Assembly (NCBI GenBank): GCA_934871445.1
Contig: CAKXBD010000097.1
Coordinates: 1-6,296 of the forward strand
DNA: 6,296 bases
From: an uncultured bacterium
GTDB taxonomy: Bacteria > Bacillota > Clostridia > Christensenellales > Borkfalkiaceae
Direction: 5' to 3'
In this document: piece by piece, positions 1 to 6,296 of the stretch
Position numbering within the stretch: position 1 is the stretch's first letter
Layout: each line of letters opens with the position of its first letter
The notes under the pieces: generated by a model
Told to the model about the DNA's origin: nothing
The model's database searches: none
The model's input: only the letters and a program-made list of their open reading frames with translations
Translations under genes and position numbers: made by a program

Positions 1-1990
1 GGTCTGTTCCGAACGCTTGATCGGCAACCCCGTAATATTCACCGAACGAATATCCCGTCCCGTCAAGGCTCAGCTTATCCATACGCCCGGCCAACGTAAG
101 ATAGGTGAAAGCATTTTCCGTATCCGTCTGCGTAGTTTTCAACACTCGAGAATAATAAATTTTTTCTCCTTTTTTCCGTTCCAGCACACCGTAGTAAACG
201 TCGCCCGTTTGGTCTTCAATCGTAAGAGAACAGTTTTTCGAAACGCCATTGAGCTTACGGCTCTGCGCACCCTCGCCACCGTTTACGGGTAGTTTATCCT
301 CAGTATTAGCCCAATAGAACGTATATTCGGCTGTGGTATCCTCTAAGTGAAACTGAGCGAACAGCGTGGAAGAACGGTGTATGAAATTTTCGAAATAAGT
401 AGCTTCATCGGAAGATTCCGACACAGGGTAGCCTTGAATGACGACAGTCGTAATACTCTCCGCTCCTGCGGTAAAGTCAATATATTCTCCCGAAACGGCT
501 TGAGCGCTCTCTGCCCAATTCACGTTTCCGTCGGTCACAATCTTCCGTGCGCTCTCGCCCGCAAACCCTTTCAAATACAGGCTGAGGTCTTTGTCCTCCT
601 CTGAACTATTCGCGTATACGATTACCAATTCATCATAATCGGGAGAAACTGCCACAACACAGTTTGAATCGGGCGATTCGACGATTTTATACCCCTCTTT
701 GATATAACGGCTGTACTGCCCCATCGCGTAATACTGTTTGGTAATAAAATAATCGCCGCGGTTTAGAGCCATGTGCTCCATATCGAAACCGTATTCGGAA
801 TTATCCCAATCCTGATAAACGCCGTGAATAAGACCGTAATTGTTGCCGTACTGCATATTGTTCAGCTCGGTTTCCACCGCCTGCCAAATAATCCATGCAT
901 TGACGTTAGCATAATACAAGTCGTCGTGAATATCCTGCGCCAAATCAAAAACATTGGTCAACGTGTTGTGATTATTCGCGTCATCCTCGCCCTCCGAAAC
1001 GCCATATGTAATTTCGCTCTGCCAAAGTTTATAGTCGGGGTCGTCGTAGCTACCCGTGCCATAGGCCGCGGAACGCATCTTTTGGCGATCTGCCGTGCTT
1101 TTAGAATAGATATGATAATTGAGCTTACTTATGATTTCTTTTGCTTCATCATCGAGCTTAGTGAAGCTGTCATAGGCAAGACCGGGATTCGTTTCATCGG
1201 GTGCCGCAAAAATTTTGTCGTCGAGTATTTCACGCTCAGACATCTCTTGATAAACAGCCTTTATCAGTTCGGACTGTGCCTCGCCTTGCGGTACCTTACA
1301 CCCTTCTTGGCTCCCGTTTGCCCCCCAATAATCACTTCCGGGCTCGTTCATCACCTCTACCGATGAAACGGGGACCCCCAACTCATTTTCGATATAGTTG
1401 ACGTAATCGGCATAGTACTCGGCGAACATACCATAATTTTCCCTCGGGAGATTAGCGTCCGATTTACTTTCCCCGCCCGAAGAACAGCCGCTTTCCGTCA
1501 TCCAATACGGTGCGGAATTATTAAACGTTTCTACAAACAAATCGCTCTCGCGAAGCTGATACGCCGCCTGTAAAATCCACATTTGATTGGCGTCATTTTC
1601 CCATTCGTATTCGGAATCAGCAGAAGCCTTAACAAGGCTCATACCACGATGGTCGAGCATATGCGAATGTGAGGGGTCGTCGCCTCCGGGAATATTATAG
1701 CGCGCGATATTAAGATTGAGCCCGTCCTTACCGAAAACCAAGTCTACGATTTCCTCACGCTTTGTCTTGCCCGATACACCTTCCATATCCCAGCCGCCGA
1801 CGGCATCCGCCCACCAACAAAGACTCGTACCCCATCCGTCCATTGTCTGCATGGTAGCGGAAGTGTCTATCTTATAGTAAGTTTTACCGTCTGCCTGTGC
1901 CGACAGAAAAAGGCTGCTTGAAAATAATGCGGTCGTAAGAAGCGCCAAACCGATTATGGAACCTCTTTTGACTGATTCTTTCTTTGTCAT
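1..1990 (-). CDS. Secreted GH30-type glycoside hydrolase, endo-beta-1,6-galactanase-like (C-terminus beyond window)
   Basis: I translated this frame codon by codon: 663 codons stay open from ATG at 1990 to the left edge, with no stop. The start is fixed by GGGAGGTG eight bases upstream. Residues 1-33 form a signal peptide (KKESVKR, hydrophobic core, SAQA cleavage before Asp34), so the enzyme is exported. The catalytic domain starts near residue 38. GWGTSLCWWA (52-61), YWMTESGCSSGG (162-173) and QEGC (228-231) are motifs I associate with GH30 endo-beta-1,6-galactanases. MNEP (214-217) gives the likely acid/base Glu216, and WQSE (323-326) the likely nucleophile Glu326; their spacing of 110 suits GH30. 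A beta-sandwich follows to about residue 525, then an Ig-like stretch (about 545-625; LTI and DVYYG at 590-601). The visible end, GEYYGVADQAFGTD, resembles the start of a CBM32/F5-8C domain. The gene lies downstream of the importer genes. Family is confident; substrate (type II arabinogalactan side chains) is inferred. Confidence 0.87.
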   Translation of the reverse strand, partial: MTKKESVKRGSIIGLALLTTALFSSSLFLSAQADGKTYYKIDTSATMQTMDGWGTSLCWWADAVGGWDMEGVSGKTKREEIVDLVFGKDGLNLNIARYNIPGGDDPSHSHMLDHRGMSLVKASADSEYEWENDANQMWILQAAYQLRESDLFVETFNNSAPYWMTESGCSSGGESKSDANLPRENYGMFAEYYADYVNYIENELGVPVSSVEVMNEPGSDYWGANGSQEGCKVPQGEAQSELIKAVYQEMSEREILDDKIFAAPDETNPGLAYDSFTKLDDEAKEIISKLNYHIYSKSTADRQKMRSAAYGTGSYDDPDYKLWQSEITYGVSEGEDDANNHNTLTNVFDLAQDIHDDLYYANVNAWIIWQAVETELNNMQYGNNYGLIHGVYQDWDNSEYGFDMEHMALNRGDYFITKQYYAMGQYSRYIKEGYKIVESPDSNCVVAVSPDYDELVIVYANSSEEDKDLSLYLKGFAGESARKIVTDGNVNWAESAQAVSGEYIDFTAGAESITTVVIQGYPVSESSDEATYFENFIHRSSTLFAQFHLEDTTAEYTFYWANTEDKLPVNGGEGAQSRKLNGVSKNCSLTIEDQTGDVYYGVLERKKGEKIYYSRVLKTTQTDTENAFTYLTLAGRMDKLSLDGTGYSFGEYYGVADQAFGTD

Positions 1991-1998
1991 TGATATTT

Positions 1999-2008
1999 CA
2001 CCTCCCTT
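1999..2008 (-). promoter_or_regulatory. Strong ribosome binding site of the GH30 gene
   Basis: Read on the minus strand this is AAGGGAGGTG, an almost full anti-16S match, eight bases before the ATG at 1990. It settles the start codon and puts a complete signal peptide at the N-terminus. Confidence 0.85.
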
Positions 2009-2017
2009 AATTTTAGC

Positions 2018-2038
2018 GTGCGAAACGCACAAGAGTGC
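2018..2038 (-). repeat. GCAC/GTGC/GCAC alternating inverted repeats in the GH30 leader
   Basis: On the minus strand the order is GCAC (2038-2035), TCTT, GTGC (2021-side copy at 2030-2027), GTTTC, GCAC (2021-2018). The perfect inverted repeat GTGCG-TTT-CGCAC spans 2018-2030. The central GTGC could instead pair with the upstream GCAC, so two small hairpins exclude each other. The element ends about ten bases before the ribosome binding site. It could be an operator or an RNA leader switch, or it may be chance, since the arms are only 4-5 bp. No function is assigned. Confidence 0.45.
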
Positions 2039-2049
2039 AATTAGTTTAT

Positions 2050-2075
2050 ATTCATGTCGGAAATCCGACATGAAT
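2050..2075. repeat. Perfect 12-bp inverted repeat (ATTCATGTCGGA / TCCGACATGAAT)
   Basis: The arms are 2050-2061 and 2064-2075, separated by two bases. As RNA they give an 11-bp stem with a four-base loop. It lies between the second permease and the GH30 gene and overlaps the next palindrome by three bases. No T-run follows it on the minus strand, so it does not look like an intrinsic terminator of the operon. Candidates are a regulator binding site, an mRNA-stabilising or processing hairpin that separates transporter from enzyme expression, or a dispersed palindromic repeat. Confidence 0.85.
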
Positions 2076-2093
2076 GACGGGGACCCCGTCATT
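2073..2093. repeat. Perfect 10-bp inverted repeat centred on GGGGACCCC
   Basis: The arms AATGACGGGG (2073-2082) and CCCCGTCATT (2084-2093) flank one central base. This begins 16 bases after the stop codon of the second permease and is the first structure met by the leftward transcript. A GC-rich stem is expected. Only in the plus-strand direction is it followed by a T-rich stretch (TTTCTTATTTCT), where there is no gene to terminate. It probably works together with the neighbouring palindrome as a transcript-boundary element, but this is not shown. Confidence 0.85.
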
Positions 2094-2109
2094 TCTTATT
2101 TCTCAACGT

Positions 2110-2970
2110 TTATTTTACGCCGCTGAGCATAACATTGTTGATAATCTTCTTTTGGAACACTGCAAAAATCGCAAGCACCGGAACCATAGACAAAATCGAT
2201 GCTGCCATCAGCATGGGCGTCTCGTTGTTTGCTCCCGTCGTCCCCGAATTGAAAGCCGATATGATGAGGGGCAGTGTTCGCCATTCTTTGTCGCGAATAA
2301 ATACCAACGGCCCGAGATAATCGTTCCATATATTAATAAATCCAAGAATCAACTGAGCAACGAGCGCGGGCATCAACAACGGAAGAACGACACGTATAAA
2401 GATAATAGGCTGGCTCGCGCCGTCTAACTTCGCCGCTTCGATAACGCTGTCCGGAATTCCGTACAAAAATTGGCGTAAAAAGAAAATTGTAAAAATACCG
2501 CCCGTCAACCTCGGAACCACATATGCAATTGCACCGTGAAGCATGCCCATTTCGCGGAAAAGGATAAACTGCGGAAGCATGACAACGGCGAACGGAACCA
2601 TAGAAGAACCGAGCATACCAAAAAATGCGGCCGATTTGCCCGGAAAATTCAGTTTTGCGAACGCGTATGCCGCAAGTCCTGAAAAGAACACCGAACATAC
2701 GACAATGGGCACAGTAATAATCGTACTGTTCGCAAAACCGCGCAACAATTCAACTTCGCTCCACACATTGATAAAATTTTCAAAATGCCATTCGGGTGGT
2801 ATGAGTCCCGTTCCATATACATGGCGATTCGCCTTGACCGACGTCGACAGCATCCAAACGAGCGGATACATCATTACGATTGCAAAAAGTAACAGTATCG
2901 CAAAAACTATCCATCGGAAAACAATGCTGCGCTTAATTTTCTTACGCGGAGCGTGAATGACGTTTTCCAT
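2110..2970 (-). CDS. ABC sugar transporter permease, MalG/UgpE type
   Basis: A 286-residue inner-membrane subunit of a CUT1-type carbohydrate ABC importer, normal length for the family. It has a basic N-terminus (RKKIKR) and about six hydrophobic segments (near 18-42, 82-106, 113-138, 147-169, 199-220, 256-272). The EAA loop that docks with the ATPase is clear: EAAKLDGA at 178-185 and LPLLMPAL at 196-203. NIWNDYLGPLVF (213-224) and the C-terminal LSGVK are typical of the MalG side of the pair. The start ATG lies one base after the TGA of the preceding permease. Its ribosome binding site (GAAGGA, 2976-2981, with AGGAGG at 2984-2989) sits inside the end of that gene, suggesting translational coupling. 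It forms a heterodimer channel with the upstream permease. The substrate cannot be read from the sequence; galacto-oligosaccharides are inferred from the neighbours. Confidence 0.95.
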   Translation of the reverse strand: MENVIHAPRKKIKRSIVFRWIVFAILLLFAIVMMYPLVWMLSTSVKANRHVYGTGLIPPEWHFENFINVWSEVELLRGFANSTIITVPIVVCSVFFSGLAAYAFAKLNFPGKSAAFFGMLGSSMVPFAVVMLPQFILFREMGMLHGAIAYVVPRLTGGIFTIFFLRQFLYGIPDSVIEAAKLDGASQPIIFIRVVLPLLMPALVAQLILGFINIWNDYLGPLVFIRDKEWRTLPLIISAFNSGTTGANNETPMLMAASILSMVPVLAIFAVFQKKIINNVMLSGVK

Positions 2971-2971
2971 A

Positions 2972-3904
2972 TCAGTCCTTCTGCCTCCTGTTGTTGACGA
3001 AAAATTGCAGGGCTGTAACGATCATAATCATAACAGCAAGCACCCAGGCTATGGCGGACGCACTGCCCATATTGTGAAGCGTGTTATATTGGTAGTACAA
3101 TAGTACCATGACAGTGCTTGTACCGTCCATAGGCCCTTTACCCTGCGTGTACGGGAACATGATGGAAGGCTCGGTATATAGCTGTAATGCATTCATGACG
3201 CCCGTAACGATAATATAAAAGGTCATGGGGGCAATGAGAGGCAGAGTGATCTTAATAAGCTTTTGAACAGGATTGGCACCGTCTAAATCCGCAGCCTCGT
3301 AATATTCCGAATTTACCCCCTGTAATCCTGCCAAATACAACAATGTTGTATACCCTAATCCTTTCCATACAAGTAGAATAATCAGCATCGCCTTTGCCGG
3401 ACCAGGTCGGTATAACCAGGCAACGGGACCGATACCAAACAGGTTCATTATTTGATTAATTACCCCGTTTTCACTAAACAGGCGGTTGAATAAAATCGTA
3501 ACGGCGACGGTATTCGCTATGCAGGGAATATAATAAATAACCCGATAAACCGATTTGCCGGGAATGTCCTTGTTGAGCGCAAGAGCCAGCAAAAGAGAAA
3601 GCACCATGCCGATCGGGACAGACAGCATCATGACAAACGTATTCCCGACGGCTACAAGGAAATCGTTCAAATAGATACCGCCGAAGATATCGGCAAAATT
3701 TTGAAGTCCTACAAATTCTGCTTTGCTCAACGAAGAAAATCCCGTCCAGTCCAGCAAACTCACATACACGGACATAATTACAGGAATAAACGTAAAGAGC
3801 AGAATCCCCAACAACGGCACCGATATAAATATCCAGCCCCAAATGGAATCGGACCGATTGAGACGACTTAAACGCCTCTTCTTTTTTATCGCGTTCGTTA
3901 TCAT
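2972..3904 (-). CDS. ABC sugar transporter permease, MalF/UgpA type
   Basis: A 310-residue membrane subunit of the same CUT1-type importer. Hydrophobic segments lie near 22-44, 87-112, 120-143, 170-192, 222-240 and 281-303. There is no large MalF-style P2 loop, as usual for Gram-positive oligosaccharide systems. The coupling motif is EAADLDGA at 203-210, with ITLPLIAP at 219-226. LLDWTGFS near 50-57 and VGLQNF at 65-70 are typical of this permease half. It starts 12 bases after the stop of the binding protein. The only ribosome binding candidate in that gap is a run of seven G three bases before the ATG, an unusual arrangement. It overlaps nothing but is followed after one base by the second permease. 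Confidence 0.95.
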   Translation of the reverse strand: MITNAIKKKRRLSRLNRSDSIWGWIFISVPLLGILLFTFIPVIMSVYVSLLDWTGFSSLSKAEFVGLQNFADIFGGIYLNDFLVAVGNTFVMMLSVPIGMVLSLLLALALNKDIPGKSVYRVIYYIPCIANTVAVTILFNRLFSENGVINQIMNLFGIGPVAWLYRPGPAKAMLIILLVWKGLGYTTLLYLAGLQGVNSEYYEAADLDGANPVQKLIKITLPLIAPMTFYIIVTGVMNALQLYTEPSIMFPYTQGKGPMDGTSTVMVLLYYQYNTLHNMGSASAIAWVLAVMIMIVTALQFFVNNRRQKD

Positions 3905-3907
3905 ATG

Positions 3908-3914
3908 CCCCCCC
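3908..3914 (-). promoter_or_regulatory. Seven-G ribosome binding region of the MalF-type permease
   Basis: The 12-base gap between the binding protein stop (3917) and the permease ATG (3904) contains a G7 run on the minus strand, followed by CAT and the ATG. It replaces the AGGAGG seen before other genes here. G runs can pair with the anti-SD but are also prone to length change during replication. Confidence 0.6.
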
Positions 3915-3916
3915 GT

Positions 3917-5287
3917 TTACGCTTTGCTTCTGTTCAATTGGCGGTCAAACAATGTTTGCATCTCGGTTTGCTTGGCTCCGAGCCACTCCGACGCCGTTTG
4001 CGAAGACTCGGTAACGAACGTCAAAATATCATCTGTAAAAGCATCGTACCATTCGCTGTCAAAGGTATTATTGACCGGCGAATATTTTCCGTGTCTACCC
4101 GAGATGACTTCAATAAATACGGAGCGGTGCTCCGGTTTATACGTTTCGTCGTCTGTAAGGTAGCCGCCCTCAGCTGTTTCCTTATAAATCGGAAGTGCAA
4201 GTCCTTTTCGCACCATTTTATCCTGCACATCCTCTCGCAGGAAGCCGGCAACGATTTCCATCGCCAAATCCAGATTCGGGGAATCAGCGAATACCCCATA
4301 TGCTGCTGTTCCAATTTGGCCGTACCAACCGTCCCCACCGTCAGCCGTCGGCCACGGCATCACATCGAAATCCATTCCACTCTCGATATACCCCGAAACC
4401 TCCCACGAACCGATTTCGGTATAGAAAGCCACCTCATTTGTCGACCATTCGCCCCAGGTTGCCGAACGGGAAAGATTACCTGCCTCGTAATTTTCCCGTA
4501 ACCAAGTGAGTACCTTTTGGAAAGGTTCCGTAGTCACTGTTACGGAATCGCCCGAAACAATCTCTCCACCGTACGACCAAACCAAAGGCATAATTTCTGT
4601 GGGAATATTCATGCCGGCTATGGGAAGATTACCGTTGAGCCCTCCGCCCGTAGTATCTTTCACCAGACTTAACAACAGCGAAAATTCCTCAAACGTGTAC
4701 GTTTCAGCATTCTCTCCCTCTCCCAGCTCCCACGGCATACAGAGCCCTGCGGCACGAATCTGTGATTCTTTGCGCTCTATGAGCGTTTTGTTATAACCCA
4801 ATCCTTGATAGGAAAGCCCTTGGTTGATACCGTAAATCGGCGCGTCGGGGTCCGATACGGAAACTGTTTTTCCGTCATAACGGTATATATCAATCACATG
4901 CGGATATAATCTGCTTACATCGACCTGTGAAGTAAACTCATCCGATTCAAGATAATCGGACATATCCGCCAGCAATCCGTCCGCCACATACATTTTTAAA
5001 TTGCCGGGACGCACATAAAAGATATCGGGCGGTGTATCCTGCATTGACGTCGTCAAAGCAGTATCGTAGTCGCTGAAGGATTCGCCGCGGTAGTCAATTT
5101 TAATGTTCATCTCCTCTTCAAGTTCCGCGAAATATTCTTTGTAAAACGCGTCCTCTTGATTGTTGACAAGCAATAAAACGCTGATGTCTCCGCCGTCTGA
5201 ACCACAACCTGACATCATACCCATGCCTCCTAACGCTATGAGCGTACTGAGTGCAAACGCAAGTGCCTTTTTACTAATCCTTTTCAT
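3917..5287 (-). CDS. Extracellular sugar-binding lipoprotein of the ABC importer (solute-binding family 1)
   Basis: A 456-residue binding protein that delivers sugar to the two permeases encoded next. ATG at 5287 is chosen because AGGAGG (5295-5300) lies seven bases upstream. The N-terminus is a lipoprotein signal: MKRISKK, a hydrophobic stretch, then the lipobox MSGC with the lipidated Cys at 28, so the mature protein is held on the outer face of the membrane. Family-typical segments are TPPDIFYV (85-92), WSYGGE (237-242), FDVMPWP (307-313) and the helix with QDKMVRKGLALPIYK (355-369). Many tryptophans (237, 278, 281, 295, 321) fit sugar stacking in the cleft. The N-terminal half is acidic. 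It starts 24 bases after the GH2 stop with no terminator between. The ligand is not evident; the linked enzymes suggest galactose-containing oligosaccharides. Confidence 0.95.
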   Translation of the reverse strand: MKRISKKALAFALSTLIALGGMGMMSGCGSDGGDISVLLLVNNQEDAFYKEYFAELEEEMNIKIDYRGESFSDYDTALTTSMQDTPPDIFYVRPGNLKMYVADGLLADMSDYLESDEFTSQVDVSRLYPHVIDIYRYDGKTVSVSDPDAPIYGINQGLSYQGLGYNKTLIERKESQIRAAGLCMPWELGEGENAETYTFEEFSLLLSLVKDTTGGGLNGNLPIAGMNIPTEIMPLVWSYGGEIVSGDSVTVTTEPFQKVLTWLRENYEAGNLSRSATWGEWSTNEVAFYTEIGSWEVSGYIESGMDFDVMPWPTADGGDGWYGQIGTAAYGVFADSPNLDLAMEIVAGFLREDVQDKMVRKGLALPIYKETAEGGYLTDDETYKPEHRSVFIEVISGRHGKYSPVNNTFDSEWYDAFTDDILTFVTESSQTASEWLGAKQTEMQTLFDRQLNRSKA

Positions 5288-5294
5288 AATTTTT

Positions 5295-5300
5295 CCTCCT
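5295..5300 (-). promoter_or_regulatory. AGGAGG ribosome binding site of the sugar-binding lipoprotein
   Basis: A perfect AGGAGG on the minus strand, seven bases before ATG 5287. It rules out the in-frame TTG at 5305, which would place this site inside the coding region. Confidence 0.9.
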
Positions 5301-5311
5301 TGCAAAATTAT

Positions 5312-6296
5312 TTATTGTACAAGCGCGCGAAGGTCTTCCTCCGTCATACACTGTACCGGCTCAAACATTTCCGACGCGGCGTAAGCGCAAAGGCTTTCCA
5401 GCATCGCGCCGACTTCCGGGATATGCCTGTCCCTCGTTAAATTCATGCTGCTGACAAGCAGCTTTCCCCTACCGACCTTCGCTTCGAATAGCAGCGAAAG
5501 GTTGCGCAGTCTCGCATAGCTGTCCAATCCGGTGACGATACTTTTATATCCATTCGGTAAAATCATAGCGCGATGACTCGTAAGCTGCCACCACTGCCAA
5601 TCGGAATGAAACGACGTAGGAAAATTGGTAAAAGCGGAATGCTTTTCATCCACACATATACCCATGAATCCGCTCTGGCTCGGAAAGGTGCCTACCGACC
5701 AAAAATCCGTGGAAAACTGCGCCTTTATCGACCGAGGGAAATGCTCTTCGTCCGAAATTGGGTCGAGGAGCACAGTTTCGCCCGCGCGCAGCTTTTCGAT
5801 AGCGATCTCCACACTGTCCGTCACAAAGACGCCTTCCGGCAGAGCCTGCATTTTCGGGTATGCCCATATAGGATATTCGTTCCGATATTCTCCGATGGAA
5901 ATTTTAAGCATATACTTGCACGCTTTTTCCGCCGAAGGAAGATGCATAGAAATTTTACCTATGCTGTGCAGCTTACCGTGCACGTATTCCCTTTCTTCCG
6001 TCGATTGCGAGCATATCGTTTTGCCGTCCTCCCCTGCAAGCACCGCAACCGCCGCGGCCCTTACGTCTTTTTTTCCGTAGTTCGCGAACTTGAACGTAAA
6101 GGAGAGCTCCTGCCCGGAGGCATATGTATAGCTAGGCAGCAGAGCAAGCGGAAGAACACTCGCAAAAAAAACTGCAAATCGTTCGGGGCGGGCAAAATCG
6201 AACGGTTTGCTCTCGAAATGGGAATTCATCATTCCTACGAGAGCCGTTCCCTGTCCCGTGAAATCCTGCAACGAGAGCAGCGAGATTCCTGAAAGT
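5312..6296 (-). CDS. Glycoside hydrolase family 2 protein, C-terminal part (N-terminus beyond window)
   Basis: The frame is open to the right edge, giving 328 visible codons before TAA at 5312. The first visible residues, LSGISLLSLQDFTGQGTALV, match the end of the catalytic barrel of large GH2 enzymes (beta-galactosidase/beta-glucuronidase/beta-mannosidase clan), where a GFxLLxLQDFPGQGTALVG-like stretch is common. A beta-sandwich follows (about 6145-5910: FTFKFANYGKKDVRAAAVAV). Last comes a Rossmann/amidotransferase-like trailing domain: VTDSVEIAIEKLRAGETVLLDP, then FWSVGTFPSQSGFMG, FHSDWQWWQL (5582-5611) and GRGKLLVSSMNLT. This trailing domain is typical of the subgroup. The two catalytic glutamates and any signal peptide are outside the window, so activity and location cannot be read. 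It is the first gene seen of the transcript, 24 bases before the binding protein, and plausibly processes imported oligosaccharides. Confidence 0.88.
   Translation of the reverse strand, partial: LSGISLLSLQDFTGQGTALVGMMNSHFESKPFDFARPERFAVFFASVLPLALLPSYTYASGQELSFTFKFANYGKKDVRAAAVAVLAGEDGKTICSQSTEEREYVHGKLHSIGKISMHLPSAEKACKYMLKISIGEYRNEYPIWAYPKMQALPEGVFVTDSVEIAIEKLRAGETVLLDPISDEEHFPRSIKAQFSTDFWSVGTFPSQSGFMGICVDEKHSAFTNFPTSFHSDWQWWQLTSHRAMILPNGYKSIVTGLDSYARLRNLSLLFEAKVGRGKLLVSSMNLTRDRHIPEVGAMLESLCAYAASEMFEPVQCMTEEDLRALVQ

Noticed and set aside
773..1366. Plus-strand reading frame of 197 codons.
   Set aside because: It lies antisense to the GH30 catalytic domain, including both catalytic motifs, and has no ribosome binding site or recognisable domain.
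1368..1378. Second copy of ACGGGGACCCC, matching 2077-2087.
   Set aside because: It encodes the GVPV segment before the NEP motif, lacks the longer arms of the intergenic palindrome, and may be a chance 11-base match.
2010..2040. Promoter for the GH30 gene: TTGCAC (2035-2040) and TAAAAT (2010-2015) on the minus strand, with the GTGCGTTTCGCAC repeat in the spacer.
   Set aside because: The spacer is 19 bases and the predicted transcript start would fall inside the ribosome binding site at 1999-2008, which would damage translation initiation.
2050..2100. Rho-independent terminator for the importer genes.
   Set aside because: Both stems are perfect, but the minus-strand sequence after them is not T-rich. 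The T-rich flank lies on the plus-strand side, where no gene ends.
3905..4501. Plus-strand reading frame of 198 codons.
   Set aside because: It is antisense to the binding-protein gene, with no family features.
5288..5305. TTG at 5305 as start of the binding protein, adding MQGGKI.
   Set aside because: These codons are the ribosome binding site of the ATG at 5287, and the lipoprotein signal begins properly at that ATG.
6269..6271. TTG at 6271 as the start of the GH2-related protein.
   Set aside because: The frame stays open upstream to the edge, and the residues there (SGISLLSLQDF) are part of the conserved GH2 barrel end, so the TTG is an internal Leu codon.
5573..6292. Plus-strand reading frame of 239 codons, very rich in Arg and His.
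   Set aside because: It is antisense to the GH2 gene and its composition is what the opposite strand of a coding region gives. No family features are seen.

Overview
The window is one leftward (minus-strand) block of five genes from a carbohydrate-utilisation locus. No gene-sized reading frame on the plus strand looks real. The organism is most likely a Gram-positive, Clostridia-like member of the Bacillota, probably saccharolytic. The evidence is strong AGGAGG-type ribosome binding sites, a lipoprotein-type sugar-binding protein, an ABC importer without its own ATPase gene, mid-range GC by eye, and a close mix of importer and glycoside hydrolase genes. This placement is an inference from gene style, not from a marker gene.

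Layout in the direction of transcription, right to left: (1) 6296-5312 is the C-terminal third or so of a large glycoside hydrolase family 2 (GH2) protein whose N-terminus and catalytic barrel lie outside the window; (2) 5287-3917 is a lipid-anchored, family 1 extracellular sugar-binding protein; (3) 3904-2972 is an ABC sugar permease of the MalF/UgpA type; (4) 2970-2110 is the partner permease of the MalG/UgpE type; (5) 1990-1 is a secreted GH30-type hydrolase, closest by motif to endo-beta-1,6-galactanases, which runs off the left edge without a stop. The first four genes are separated by 24, 12 and 1 bases and are surely one transcript. Gene 5 is separated by 119 bases (1991-2109) that hold two overlapping perfect palindromes and a third smaller inverted repeat.

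A working model: the exported GH30 enzyme cuts beta-1,6-linked galactan (for example side chains of plant type II arabinogalactan) outside the cell. The lipoprotein captures the released oligosaccharides, the two permeases import them using an ATPase encoded elsewhere (MsmX/MsmK style), and the GH2 enzyme trims them. The GH30 assignment rests on clear motifs (GWGTSLCWWA, NEP, WQSE). The galactan substrate is an inference from family resemblance.

I did not find a new defence system, mobile element, RNA gene or CRISPR array. The parts least explained by ordinary annotation are the palindrome cluster at 2018-2093, the seven-G tract serving as the ribosome binding region of the first permease, and the C-terminal modules of the GH30 protein.
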